DNA of 64,000 bases, from contig CM077011.1 in assembly GCA_039090855.1 (NCBI GenBank), positions 39,017,501-39,081,500 on the forward strand, given 5' to 3'. The translations under genes and the position numbers were made by a program. Source of the DNA: Macrothele yani (taxonomy: Eukaryota > Arthropoda > Arachnida > Araneae > Macrothelidae). The notes beneath the pieces are model-generated. The model was given only the letters and a program-made list of their open reading frames with translations, had not been told where the DNA came from and did not search any database. This document shows positions 43,713 to 54,566 of this stretch, piece after piece. Within the stretch, counting starts at the first letter, position 1. Every line of letters begins with the position of its first letter.

Positions 43713-44183
43713 GAAGCATGTATGAATCAATGCATCCTTCCAGTGCTTACATATGGTGCAGAGACGTGGACCTTAGCTAAAAGAGACATACAAAGGCTGC
43801 AGACAACTCAAAGAGCCATGGAGAGGTGCATGCTTGGTGTAACCAGGAGAGATAAGAAGAGGAACACGTGGATCCGAAAAATGACAAGAGTGGAAGACAT
43901 CATGATCAGAGTTAAATCCCTGAAATGGCAATGGGCTGGACATACTGCCAGAAGGACAGACCATCGATGGACAGCCGAAATTTTAGATTGGATTCCAAAG
44001 GACAGGAAAAGACCCAGAAGAAGACCACATGGAAGATGGGTGGATGAAATTCGAAAGTATGCGGGAGTGACATGGAGGAGACTGGCACAAGACAGACCGT
44101 TGTGGATGAAACTTGGGGAGACCTTCGTCCAGCAGTGGATTGAATAATGGTTGACAATGATGATGATGATGATCAATCGGTAG
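43713..44183 (+). mobile_element. RTE LINE 3' fragment
   Basis: A 5'-truncated copy holding the last ~145 codons of the RTE polymerase frame and the terminal ATGGTTGACAATGATGATGA run. It sits directly after a SINE A. Confidence 0.88.
43719..44147 (+). pseudogene. RTE polymerase C-terminal domain (truncated, frame intact)
   Basis: The frame is clean from NQCILPVLTYGAETWTLAKR through ERCMLGVTRRDKKRN, WQWAGHTARRTDHRWTAEIL, the basic PKDRKRPRRRPHGRWVDEI and the stop after ETFVQQWIE (44145-44147). These blocks are the usual end of RTE-clade polymerases after the thumb. They include the GH-AR-D-RW and RP-GRPP-RW-DDI signatures. It overlaps the same protein region as 7,876-7,990 and supplies the part missing from that copy. 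Only the truncated C-terminus is present. The SINE upstream adds a fused open frame, but there is no reason to think that fusion is expressed. Preservation suggests a younger insertion than the 6-8 kb copy. Confidence 0.85.
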
Positions 44184-44186
44184 GAG

Positions 44187-44580
44187 AAATTGTGTGCTAG
44201 TAAGTGTGGAAGCAAGTGTAAATGAATGGATAAGAGAGAATGTGTGAGCGTACGTGGAAGCGTGAGTAAATAGATAAGAAATAACATGTGCGCGGGCGTG
44301 GAAGCATGTAATAATGGGTAAGAGAGTATGTGTGAGAGGGCGTAAGCATGTGTTAATGGGTGAGCGAAACTGTTGGTATGGAAACGACATGAATAGATGA
44401 GAAAGTGTGAACGGGGTGGAAGCATGTGTAACTGGGCGAGAGAGAATGTGACTGTGGGTGGGGAAGGACGTGTGAATGTATGAGAGATAATGTTGTCATG
44501 AAAACGATACGAATGGATGAGAGAGAATGTGTGAATGGGTTAGAAGCATGTGTGAATGGGCGAGAGAGAATGTGACTGTG
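44187..44580 (-). repeat. Diverged minisatellite, middle part
   Basis: Units of about 60 bp with GTGGAAGC(A/G)TG and GAGAGAATGTGTGAG. The array was continuous with 43,225-43,517 before the SINE and LINE inserted. Confidence 0.7.
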
Positions 44581-45110
44581 GGTGTGGAAGCACGAGTGAA
44601 AGAGAATGTGTGAGCTGGTGTGGAAGCGTGGACGAAAGAGAAAATGTGAGTAGGTGTGGAAACGTGGGTGAAAGAGAAAATGTGAGCAGGTGTGGAAGCG
44701 TGGATGAAAAATAAAATGTAAGCAGGTGTGGAAGCGTGGATGAAAGAGAAAGCGTGAGCAGGTGTGGAAACGTGGATGAAAAATAAAATGTAAGCAGGTG
44801 TGGAAGCGTGGATGAAAAATAAAATGCGAGCAGATGTGGAAGCGTGGATGAATGAATAAAATGTGAGCAGGTGTGGCAGCGTGGATGAAAGATAAAATGT
44901 GAGTTGGTGTGGAAGCGTGGATGAAAGATAAAATATGAGCAAGTCCGGAAGCGTGGAGAAAAGATAAAATGTGAGCAGGTGTGGCAGCGTGGATGAAAGA
45001 TAAAATGTGAGTTGGTGTGGAAGCGTGGATGAAAGATAAAATATGAACACATCTCGAAGCGTGGAGGAAAGATAAAATGTGAGCAGGTGTGGAAGCATGT
45101 ACGAATAGAC
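44581..45110 (-). repeat. 36-bp minisatellite, about 14 units
   Basis: Unit GTGTGGAAGCGTGGATGAAA then GATAAAATGTGAGCAG. Spacing is exactly 36 bp over most of the array. All three minus-strand frames are largely open because the unit is divisible by three and lacks stops. Confidence 0.92.
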
Positions 45111-45114
45111 GAAA

Positions 45115-46615
45115 GAGAAAGTGCGCAAGGGTGTCAAAGCATGTGCGAACGGGTGAGAGAGTGTGGAAGCAAGTCTGAATGGTGGAAAGTGATTGCGATG
45201 TTAATGAATTATGATGATGCAAGATGCATTTTTAGTCACAGACCACCACACAAAGGAGATTGTTAGGCCAAGAGATATTAGAAAGTGATATATTTAGATT
45301 CTAATATCTAAATTATTTCTGGTGATAGAACCTTATTGTGCAAATGAATTTGTTTTGCAAACGACAAAGAAGAAAGCATACCAAGCTTTATTTGCAGGGG
45401 AATTACAAAGTTAATCGATGTGTCGTCATCTGAACGATGTTGAATCCACATTCTTCTGAAGTAGTTTGCATACGTACGTCTGCTGCTGTTTGAATTTAGA
45501 TATTAGAACGACACATTGCAAAAGTGTTGTCGGGCTTTCGTCGCTGCTTATATATTTAGAAGTACAAATAATCAGCCTGTTTTACACTAGTTTCTTCCTC
45601 TATTTTGGAGTATTTATCTCTATTGTACTTGATGACAGCAAACTAAGTAGGGCAGCCACACTGTGGAAATATAAAGAGGGCAGATCGCCAAAAGCAATTA
45701 ATATCTGAGAAGTTCAACAATGGTAATAAATGCCGGTAAGAAAGTACGTAATGACTGGATCACGCACTCAAAGATCTTGTCTTTTTTTATCTCTGGAAAC
45801 GAGCTCACGACACGCTAAGAGTGATGTGGTTTGGAGACGCAAACAGCGGATTTGGCAGCGCTAAAAGTCTCAGCGAGATATCGCTCTCGCATCTCCATAC
45901 GCAGAAATAACCGCAAAAGAGCGGTAGCTTCAGTAAAAGATTAAAAGGTGAATCCGATACGGATTTTATCGTCCTACAATGAAGAACAATCGTTACCAAG
46001 AGGAAAAGTAAAAACTAACATGCAAACGAGAGAGATGATAGTGAAGTAATGACATTCCACGTTTGAAGACGACAGTGATACTCCAAGTCAGAATTACAGA
46101 GGCCATTGAAAAGCAGGGTAATGCGACTGAAGAAGGAAGTTGTCATCCACACAACAGTTTAGAGATGTCTCTGAATGAGTCTTTTCATACGTGAGCAAAC
46201 TTAAAAAGCAGGCTATTGTAATTTTAGTACAGGAATATCTATCCACTCGTTCTTTTGTTTGCTTATTACTTGTTTGTTTATTTACTGTAGATGAGTGGGA
46301 GGATTTTCCAACTCTGTAACTAACTTGCATTTGCAGTTCATATCAGATCTCAAAATTTATTCATACAGAATATCCAAAGTGCGAGCGACCTAACAGCGGT
46401 TATCAAACTTTCCCTTTCGTAGGCCAAAAAATTGAGTTAAGCAGATTATTTCGGTACCACAGGCACGTTTGTCGCGTGTATTTTTCAGTTCAATAAACAG
46501 ACGTTGTTTTAATACGTACGATCGTATGGTGAAGAATTTGCTCGTATAATCCGTAGAGAAAAAGTGAAATTAACTTGAAAAATTGACTACTGTTATTAAA
46601 TAATCTCAGAAAAGA
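45115..46615. other. Anonymous intergenic sequence
   Basis: Apparently single-copy. An 80-codon frame at 45466-45708 has no recognisable domain. A CpG-containing patch lies at 45,790-45,930. Confidence 0.3.
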
Positions 46616-46621
46616 TGTATA

Positions 46622-47636
46622 TACACCGATGAGTGATTACATTATGATCACCTACCTAATAAGCAGTAGGACCCCCTTTAGCCCGCAAAACAGCTGCCAC
46701 TCGGCGAGGCATCGATTCGATCAGGTGGCGATAGGTATCCTCGGATATCTGGTATCAAAATTACAACAGCAGGTTCTCCAGTTCACGTAACTTTCGGAGT
46801 GGTGGTGATTTAGCGCGAACCCGCTTTACCTAATTTGGAGGCCAGGGCATATACAGAAAATCACCAGCATGTTCCTCGAGCAATTCCTTGACGATTCTGG
46901 CAGTGTGGCACGGCGCATTATCTTGTTGGTAACGGCCATCACCGGCAGGAAACACAGTTGCCATGAATGGGCGAACTTAGTCCGCAACGATGTTCAGATA
47001 CCTGACAGCTTTCAGGGATTGTGCTATTGGGGTAATGGGGCTTAAAGTGTCCCAAGAAAACATTGTCCACAGCATAACATCGCCGCCGCCGGTTTGCTTC
47101 CGCCCAACAGCGCATCCAGGTGCCATAGCCTCCGTTGACAATCGGCATATCCTCGCTCGGCCGTCTACACGATGCACCAGGAATCTTGATCCTTCAGACC
47201 AGGCCACTTTCTTCTAATTATCCACGGTCCAATCTCAATGACCTTGGGCCTATTTCATGCGTTGTTGGTGATGAAGTGCAGTGAGCATGGGCACTCGGCT
47301 GGGTTTTCGTCCATGCAGGCCCATTCACAGAAGGCTGCAATGAAATGTGTGCTGTGACACATTGCCCTGATCACAACTATTGTAGCTGCGTGAGATTTGT
47401 CTCACTCTAGCCCTGCGGTCGCTGTGAACAATGCGCGACAGTCTCAGCTTCCTTCTGGCATCAATGAGGTGCTGACGACACACAGCCATCTGTGCACCAC
47501 TTTTGATACTTACTCACTACAGCGGCACGTGAACAACCCACAAGCCGCGCCGTTTCCTAGATAGTAGTTCCGAGGCGCCATGCCATCACAATTTGTCCTT
47601 CACCAAACTCCAATAAATCGGTAGCTTTTGCCATTC
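46622..47636 (-). mobile_element. Tc1/mariner element D (DD36E type), 5' end lost
   Basis: The 3' side starts near TACACCGATGAGTGATTACA. The other terminus is missing where a 5'-truncated SINE A begins at 47,639. Confidence 0.7.
46830..47634 (-). pseudogene. DD36E Tc1/mariner transposase, decayed
   Basis: From an ATG at 47634 it reads MAKATDLLEFGEGQIVMAWR (start of the helix-turn-helix region). It then continues in broken frames through VVSKYQKWCTD, a WSEGSRFLVHRVDGRARICR segment (first Asp position now Gly-Ser), GGGDVMLWTMFSW, FMATVFPAG, and YQQDNAPCHTARIVKELLEE with the second Asp. The expected SPDLNPIE block is degraded: a stop replaces the Ser after WPPN. Counting to the expected Glu gives 36 residues, the spacing of the Incomer (DD36E) family. 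Loss of the first Asp, the Glu and the frame makes it inactive. It is related to, but distinct from, the copies at 48 and 51 kb. Confidence 0.75.
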
Positions 47637-47638
47637 TA

Positions 47639-47778
47639 GACATGGATGTTGTGTTTGTCTTACAGCACTAGCTCTCTCCGTTTCCTGGAACCAGTGGCCT
47701 TAAATTAAGGATGGGCGATTGCTTATAACCCATCGAGTTGCTCACACAGTCCGTTTTACCCATAAATAAAAGAAGGGA
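47639..47778 (+). mobile_element. SINE family A, 5'-truncated
   Basis: Starts in the body at CATGGATGTTGTGTTTGTC, so the tRNA-like head is absent. Ends CCATAAATAAAAGAAGGG. Confidence 0.8.
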
Positions 47779-48092
47779 AAAAAATAAGTAGCACTTCCGG
47801 AGGGTATGCATTTGTTACGTTGTTGTCATCACTTAACGTCGTAAGTAGTGATTAAACGTTACGTTGTTAATAATGAACAGTACACTAAATATTAAAGAAA
47901 TGGTTCTAATCTTCTAAAAACAATTTATTCTTCTCATCTATTTCGGCGATGGTTGTCCACGGGCTTCTCCCTCTTGTGTTTTCCCTAAACAATATACATA
48001 GCCGAATCACATCGTTGTGACGACATCCTACTTTTGACGTCAACAGCGCGTAGCCAATGAAAGAAGGCACGTGTCGTGAGCTGGCTTGGAAG

Positions 48093-48100
48093 GTATATAA
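48093..48100 (+). promoter_or_regulatory. TATA-like box of element E
   Basis: GTATATAAGG lies about 50 bp before the transposase ATG and is conserved in element F (ATATAAGATG near 52,339-52,350 on the minus strand). Confidence 0.4.
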
Positions 48101-48144
48101 GGTGTGCTGTAGGCAGTCTGAAAACATATCACTCGTTGCTGGCA

Positions 48145-49125
48145 TGGATAAAAGGAGAGATTTATCCGATTTTCAAAAAGTGATGATATTCTGCTTTCGG
48201 GCCAAGGGTGGCAGTATTTCCGAAACAGCGCAGTTGGTGAACTGTTCGCGTGCTGCTGTGGTCGAAGTGTATCGTGGTTGGAGAAATGGCACCATTGCGA
48301 ATAAGCGACGTGGAAACTATGGATCACCACGTGCCACTGTTGTGAGAGGTGAACGTAGGCTGTGAAGATGCGTGAGAGCCGATCGAGGCGCAACAGTGGA
48401 GCAAATCACTGGCCTAATAAACTAAGGGGCTGCCGGAAGTGTGGGAAAACGACAGTTCAGCGAACCCTGCTGCGTATGGGGCCCCGATGCAGATGGATGG
48501 TCACTGCACCTATGCTAGCGAAGCTGCATTAACAGAAAAGGTTTACGTTTGCACGGCAGTATCGGAATTGGACCTCCGCTGAATGGCAAAGGATTGCTGT
48601 CTCCGATGATCACGTTTTCTGCTTCTTCGAGAGGACGGACTTATAAGGCGAGAAACATCGAAGAACAGCACTGTTCAACCATTGCTCAAAGAGCACTAAC
48701 TGGTGGAGGCAGCGTTATGGCCCTGGGGAAGGTTTTCGTTCTATTCTCTGGGTCCACTCATATCTGTGGAAGGTACTATGGACCGAATACATTATGAATC
48801 CATCTTTGCAGACCACGTACACCCATATATGCTGATTGTCTTCCCTGCGGCGGATAAGATCTTCCAGCACGACAATGAGACGTGTCACCCAGCTAGAAAT
48901 GTCCGAGAGTGGCTGAAAGAGCACGATGATGACTTCAAAGTACTTCTCTGGCACCATAATTCCCCAGACTTAAACCCAATTGAGCATCTGTGGGACCACC
49001 TCGATCGTGTTGTTCGCTCTATGGATCCTCCACGACGCACCCTCACCCCAATCAACTGTCAGATGCACTGCAGTCAGCGTAGCACCACTTATCTGTGAAC
49101 ACCTTCCAGCACTTTATTGAGTCAC
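48145..49125 (+). pseudogene. DD36E Tc1/mariner transposase (element E), broken
   Basis: The ATG at 48145 begins MDKRRDLSDFQKVMIFCFRA, then a helix-turn-helix with SISETAQLVNCSRAAVVEVY and RNGTIANKRRGNYG, with a stop at 48363. Further blocks lie in other frames. GGGSVMALGKVFVL at about 48,700 is followed by a frame with DRIHYESIFADHVHPYMLIV, FQHDNETCHPARNVREWLKE (second Asp) and SPDLNPIEHLWDHLDRVVRS (Glu). Thirty-six residues separate that Asp and Glu, which points to the Incomer (DD36E) family. The segment with the first catalytic Asp is degraded (near 48,600). At least three stops or frameshifts make it inactive. Element F has a longer intact N-terminal frame. Confidence 0.82.
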
Positions 49126-49204
49126 TCACAGCCCGTCTAGTTGCTGTCCGCGCTGTACACGGCGGTTCCTCTGGATATCAGCTGGTGGTCACAATAATAT
49201 GACT

Positions 49205-49820
49205 CCACATACCCGTTATATAATACTTTCTAGGCCTTTCTTTCTCTCGGTCGGAAAAAAGCCTCTATCCCGGCTAGCTTAAAGCGTCCTGCCCGAAAAA
49301 CAAGTCACCCCTAGTCCCCTCAATGACCTTTTTCTGCTCTCTTCTCATGCCGACTGTCCCCTGCCCCTGCTCTTCCCCCAGGAAGTGATCCCACAACCTC
49401 CAACACTTCATCACAGAATCGTCTCGGACTAAAAAGCCGGCATCGCCTTCACAAAGCCTCATAGTTGATGTAAACTCGCCGCCCGAGTCCCTTACGGAGG
49501 CTGCTGATCAAAGACAGCGAAAAGGGTGGTAATTGTACTTGACTATACTAAATGAGGGTACGAAATGTACAAAAGCGATGTCTGCAAATGGCTCTCTCTA
49601 TTGGAAACGAAACCCAAAAAATACGACTGGAAGGCGCCGTAACTAAAATCCGTTACTTCCTGAATAGGGGAAATAAATACAATTTTCCCAGCCTCGAAGA
49701 CAAAGAAAGAGAAAAACGAGGCGAAAGAAATGTTGGGAATGAGACTTAATATTTTTGCCAAAAATTCCTGTATTAAATCTCCGTAACACATTATTGACCG
49801 TAAAATGAAATGGAATGATC
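49205..49820. other. Anonymous sequence
   Basis: A 62-codon minus-strand frame (49274-49462, MRLCEGDAGFLVRDDSVMKC) is protein-like but unrecognised. Nothing else was seen. Confidence 0.3.
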
Positions 49821-50034
49821 TTTTTTAGATTAGAGGTTTAACGACAACCATAATCAAATCAGTGGGCTATATGCAGTCCCCGTACCTAATTTAGGGCCAC
49901 CGGTTCTAGGGAAGGGAGAGAGCTAGTGCCATAAGACAAACACAACATCCATGGCTCGCCGGGATTCGAACGCGGACCGATCTCGAACGAATGTTCATGA
50001 GCCATCGCTTAGACCACTGCACAACAGTGGCTGC
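49821..50034 (-). mobile_element. SINE family A, divergent
   Basis: Reverse; TAGAGGTTTAACGACAACC to CACTGCACAACAGTGGCTGC. A GGAATGAT repeat flanks it as a likely TSD. Confidence 0.8.
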
Positions 50035-50267
50035 AGGAATGATATCAAAGAATGATTAGAATGATTTACCCAGAATACCAAGGCTTTTTAAGTGTACTTT
50101 CGATGGATGCCACAATAAACATGATTTGAAAAGGGATCGTTAACACTAATAATGACAACTAATGTAGCCAATGACATTCAGCTCCATGTTATCTTCATAA
50201 ACTGCTCCAGTGATACCTGAGAAAGTTTCTTCAGTTTTCTTGGGGTTAGATGGCGGTTTCCAATCAT

Positions 50268-50500
50268 CCCGCGTGAAGGTGTAGAAGGTGGTCCTTCAAC
50301 CGCTTGGTTACGGCAAAATCCAGGACCTTCAAATGGGTGACCATTGGGCCTTGTATGATGTCCAACTTTCTGTTCATCTCCGAAATTTCTGATTTCACAA
50401 TTTGCTTTTGGTGCTCCTTAAATGCATAGCAAACCTAGTTGTTTCAGGACTGCAGCTAGTCGTCTCTTCCAAACTAATTTCTGCCATCACATGTCAGCTG
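50268..50500 (-). pseudogene. Unidentified coding remnant, possibly coiled coil
   Basis: On the minus strand one frame starts MAEISLEETTSCSPETTRFA. A neighbouring frame continues with FKEHQKQIVKSEISEMNRKL, then a stretch to TKRLKDHLLHLH (about 51 open codons). The charged, leucine-spaced text looks like a helical or coiled-coil protein and unlike the repeats nearby. The two frames overlap by a small shift, as in a decayed gene. Further upstream (50,620-50,540) MAKLCETNVVIIRDFKKKES may belong to it. I do not recognise the protein. It could be an ORF1-like product of a retroelement or a host pseudogene. Confidence 0.3.
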
Positions 50501-50699
50501 GCCCTTTTTCATTACGCCTAAAGATACTTTCATGAGAATGCTTCTCCAGATTCTTTCTTTTTGAAATCACGAATAATAACAACATTCGTCTCACATAGTT
50601 TTGCTATCATCACTGCTATCCGAAGTTTCTCATTCCCAGTGGTCGCGTGGGTAAAATATACGTTTAAGTCACATTATTGTGACCACCAGCTAATATCCA

Positions 50700-51967
50700 G
50701 AGAAACCCAAGTGTGCAGCGCGGACAGCAGCTAGACACGTTGGAAGTGACTCAATAATGTGCTGGAATGGTGCTCACAGGTATGTGGAACCATGCTGACT
50801 GCAGTGCATCTGACAGCTGCTGGAGGGTGCGTGGTGGTGGATACGTAGAGCGAACAACACACACGATGGAGGTGGTCCTACAGATGCTCAATTGGGTTTA
50901 AGTCTGGGAAATTAGGGGGCCAGGAAAGTATTTTGAAGTCTTCATCGTGCTCTTCCAACCACTCTCGGACATTTGTGGCTGTGGGATACGTCACTATCGT
51001 TCTGGAAGATCCCATCCACCCCAGGGAAGACAATCAGCACGTAGCCGTCCCGGGGGAGCAATGGTCTAAGCGATGGCCTGTGATCACTTGTCCAAAATGG
51101 GTCCGGGTTCGAATCCCGGTAAGGCATGGATGTTGTTTTTGTCTTACGGCACTGGCTTTCTCCCTTCCCTGGAACCAGAGATCTTAAATTAGGGACTGGC
51201 GACTGCTTATAACCCATTGAGTTGCTCACAGTGGTCGCTAAACCTCCAATAAAAAAAAGATCAGCATGTATGGGTGTACGTGCTCAGCAAGGATGGATTC
51301 ATAACGAAATTGGTCCATAGTACCTCCCACAGGTATGAGTGGACCCAAAGAATGACACGAAAACTTGTCACAGACCATAACGCTACCGAAAACTTGTCTC
51401 AGACCATAACGCTTCCAGCAATGGTTGAAGAGTGTTGTCCTCCGATATTTCTTGTCTTATACACCAACGTCCATTTTTTCGATGAAGCAGAAAACATGAC
51501 TCATCAGAGAAGGCAATCCCTTGCCAATTAGCGTAGGTCCAATATCGATACTGTCGTGCAAATGTAAGACTTTTCTGCCGCTGCACCTCCGTTAGCATAG
51601 GAGCAGTGGCCATTCGTCTGCATCGAAGCCCCATACGCAGCAGGGTTCGCTTAACTGTCGTTTTAGACACACTTCCGGCAGCCCCCTGGTTCTTTCGGTC
51701 AGTGAGTTGCTCCATTGTAGGGTGCCCATCGACCCTCACGCACCTGCAAAGCCGACGCTCACTTCTCACATCAATGGTATGTGGTGTTCCGTAGTTTTCA
51801 CGTCGCTTATTCGCGTTGGTGCCATTTCTCCAATTACGATACACTTTAACCACAGCAGCAGGCGAATAGTTCACTAACTGCGCTGTTTCACAAATACGGC
51901 CACCCTTGGCCCGAAAGCCGATAATCACCCCTTTCTGGCAATCTGATAAATCACTCCTTTTATCCAT
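50700..51967 (-). pseudogene. DD36E Tc1/mariner transposase (element F), split by a SINE
   Basis: The minus-strand frame from an ATG at 51967 is open for 194 codons. It has MDKRSDLSDCQKGVIIGFRA, ICETAQLVNYSPAAVVKVYR, the linker RNGTNANKRRENYGTP, SERRLCRCVRVDG, KRTLLRMGLRCRRMATAPML and WQGIAFSDESCFLLHRKNGR with the first catalytic Asp intact. It ends at a stop near 51,385, where a duplicated ACTTGTC(A/T)CAGACCATAACG phrase disrupts the gene. Beyond the inserted SINE (51044-51258) decayed text includes a PRVVGRAR-like stretch corresponding to the CH-AR-VREWL region. The catalytic core was broken before or with the SINE insertion. The N-terminal half is the best preserved DD36E sequence in the window. 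Confidence 0.82.
51044..51258 (+). mobile_element. SINE family A nested in element F
   Basis: Full-length, short A tail. The flanks ATCAGCACGTA and ATCAGCATGTA form an 11-bp TSD with one change. Confidence 0.9.
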
Positions 51968-51991
51968 GACAGCAACGAGTGGTATTTTTTC

Positions 51992-52308
51992 AGATCAAAT
52001 GATCACATGTAGAGGATTTTAGGAAGGGAGTGTCTGACCCCAGGTCTTAAACAGCCCTTAGAAATAGGAAGCCAGGAGATTTGGGCTAGAGTGCCCGATA
52101 GGAAAGTGACACGGAAGCGAGGTAGAAAGAGGGAGGAAGACGCCCGTATTTATTACCGGGGGCCAGTACCCGGGGTCCGACTGCTTCACGTGCCCATCAG
52201 ACGCACGGCGGATAATCAGTGGATCGAGCGCTCGTACCTGCCTGGGACCGAACCTGAGGTCCTTTCCGTGGCAGTCACGCACGTTGCTCACTAGGCCACC
52301 CACGGCCC
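51992..52308 (-). mobile_element. SINE family D (copy 3) nested in element F
   Basis: Reverse copy with TATTTTTTCAGAT on both sides (13-bp TSD) and the TCAAATGATC tail complement. Confidence 0.9.
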
Positions 52309-52362
52309 TATTTTTTCAGATTACCTGTACAGCACATCTTATATACCCTCCAAGCCAGCTCA

Positions 52363-52585
52363 GCCGCCCCGGTGGCGCAGTGGTCTAAGCGATGGCCTCT
52401 GATCATTCGTCCGAACGGGGTCCGGGTTCGAATCCCGGTGAGGCATGGATGTTGTGTTTGTCTTACGGCACTGGTTCTCTCCCTTCCCTGGAACCAGTGA
52501 CCCTAAATTAGGGACGGGCGACTGCTTATAGCCCATTGAGTTGCTCATGGTGGTTGTTAAACCTCCAATCAATCAATCAAATCAA
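52363..52585 (+). mobile_element. SINE family A nested in element F (first of pair)
   Basis: Near-consensus, with an AATCAATCAATCAAATCAAA tail. CCAAGCCAG occurs before it, between the pair and after the pair. Confidence 0.92.
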
Positions 52586-52595
52586 ACCAAGCCAG

Positions 52596-52832
52596 GCCGC
52601 CCCGGTGGCGCAGTGGTCTAAGGCGTTGGCCTCTGATCATTCGTCCGAAGGGGTCCGGGTTCGAATCCCGGTGAGGCATGGATGTTGTGTTTGTCTTACG
52701 GCACTGGCTCTCTCCCTTCCCTGGAACCAGTGACCCTAAATTAGGGACGGGCGACTGCTTATAGCCCATTGAGTTGCTCACGGTGGTCGTTAAACCTCCA
52801 ATCAAAAAAAAAAAAAAAAAAAAAAAAAAAAC
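52596..52832 (+). mobile_element. SINE family A nested in element F (second of pair)
   Basis: Consensus-like with about 28 A. It shares the CCAAGCCAG target with its neighbour. Confidence 0.93.
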
Positions 52833-52916
52833 CAAGCCAGCTCAAGACACGTGCCTTCTTTCATTGGCTACCCGCTGTTGACGTCAAAAGTAGGATGTGA
52901 TCACAATAATGTGACT

Positions 52917-54565
52917 CCGACTGTGTAGATTTGGCACCCATTTTATCCGCTGTCGTGTTGTTATTCATATCGAAACATGCGGGTTTATTTTCTTTTTGAG
53001 AATTTAAATAACTATGATGCCGACAAAAGGCAAACGATGTTCCTTTGTTACTTCATTAATATTTCTTCGAAATATTTAGGTAGCTTCTGTGCCAGTTAAG
53101 ATTTTCTACGAAGTGGAACATCGTGCCTCAGCATAAATCTGACAGTTCATAAAACGCTGGCCTTAAACAGTTGCTGCGGTATCTCGCGAAGGAATCAATG
53201 CCGTAGCCAGAAAGAATTTTTTGGTGAGGGTTTCTGAATTTTAAAATTAATTTTCACCGTACGTTATACGTATGTTGAATTTTTTCTCTTTCACATTTCA
53301 TTTGGACACGAAATTCTTCTGTTTAATACCCCGTATTTTTCAAAGACCGTATTGACTTATATGATATACATTACTACTTACATAAGTATAACGTAACTTT
53401 TTTTCGTGAGCAAGATTGGTGTTTACGCTATGTCTAAAACTATGACTAAGGAATGTTGAACTAAATAAGAATACGATGCAATAGTTCCTAATTAAGCTTT
53501 TACGGCCAGACGAAACATAAACAGAAGCCAGACTTACGAAAACCTTTTATTGGTCCGGCACCAATATCAGTAGAACTCTACAATATATGACAGAAGATAT
53601 CAGATTACATTTATCTAATTGAACGTCTACACACACGCACAAATCCATATGAGCAACTGTCGTATCGTCCTTTTTATCCACCGTTCTATTCACATTCATA
53701 CGTCACTTTCTCTCTGACCTCAAATGCGTTGCCAACCTTATTCTTGTGAGAGAGAAGGTATCACGTTAAGTTTGGAAATACAAAGGAGAACAAACTCAAA
53801 TTTACATAGGAAAAGGAACTAAAAATGAAAGTTATTTTAGAATATACGTCACATATGGACATGGCTTGAAAAACTTCATGCTGTTTCACCAGTAAGAGCT
53901 CGCGTCTCACTCGCCAGCTGAAAATCGACAGCCCCGCATGGCTGTTGATTTATTTTCGTGTTTAAAATTTGATTTGATAAGAATTTATACACATCTCTCG
54001 AATAATATTTTTATCTCTATAACCTAATTTAAACGATTAACCAACTTATAATAACCACCAAACTCAGTTTTCTCCCTATGGAGTACATGATGCAAGAATC
54101 CTTCAAAGTTTTAAAAACTTTCTTAACAGCTACACGGAAACACGGATTGTCGTGTTTGCCTTTTGACCTACGACAGCAATTGACCAAGAGGCAGCTCGCG
54201 AGGCGCATGTGACTCTGACACTGCCCATCTTTTCACACAGCGTTTGAGGAAATCATTCTACCAGACTTGAGGCATCTTGCCTCGTGTTCCTTGTTAAGCG
54301 CACCATGCCCTGATGTTTTGCCTCACAGAGCTCGTTGCCCGATTTTTTTGCGGATAAATCGGTTTCTCATGCTGGCGTGCAATCACGCATCACTTCTGCA
54401 AATTAATGAATTAAAAAAAGTTTTATCAAGAAGCACATAGTTCTGCGAATCCAACAATAGGCATAATCAAGTATAAAAAATTGCCGATTGATTTTAAACT
54501 GCTCTATTAAATATTTTACTCGTCAACCAAAACTTTTCACTCGTCACTGACGAGCAGACAACCTC
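52917..54565. other. Anonymous sequence
   Basis: No coding blocks, tRNA-like heads or repeat arms recognised over 1.6 kb, so this is one of the longest apparently single-copy tracts here. Confidence 0.35.
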
Positions 54566-54566
54566 A

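Larger units (their letters stand above)
48006..49204 (+). mobile_element. Tc1/mariner element E (DD36E type), about 1.2 kb
   Basis: Left end ATCACATCGTTGTGACGACA and right end GTGGTCACAATAATATGACT form imperfect TIRs. The 5' region (TCCTACTTTTGACGTCAACA ... GGTATATAAGGTGTGCTG) is shared with element F and includes a TATA-like box. Confidence 0.8.
50667..52916 (-). mobile_element. Tc1/mariner element F (DD36E type) with four nested SINEs
   Basis: The termini AGTCACATTATTGTGACCAC and its inverse (TGATCACAATAATGTGACT) bound the element. Removing the SINE A at 51.0 kb, the SINE D at 52.0 kb and the two SINE A at 52.4-52.8 kb leaves about 1.25 kb, matching element E. Confidence 0.88.

Noticed and set aside
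43431..44147. 238-codon fused frame as a gene
   Set aside because: It joins minisatellite, SINE A and RTE C-terminus by chance. Only the RTE part is protein-like.
44353..45222. Long minus-strand His/Ser/Phe-rich open frames (up to 289 codons)
   Set aside because: They are translations of the 36-bp minisatellite. Three frames are open together because the unit is a multiple of three without stops.
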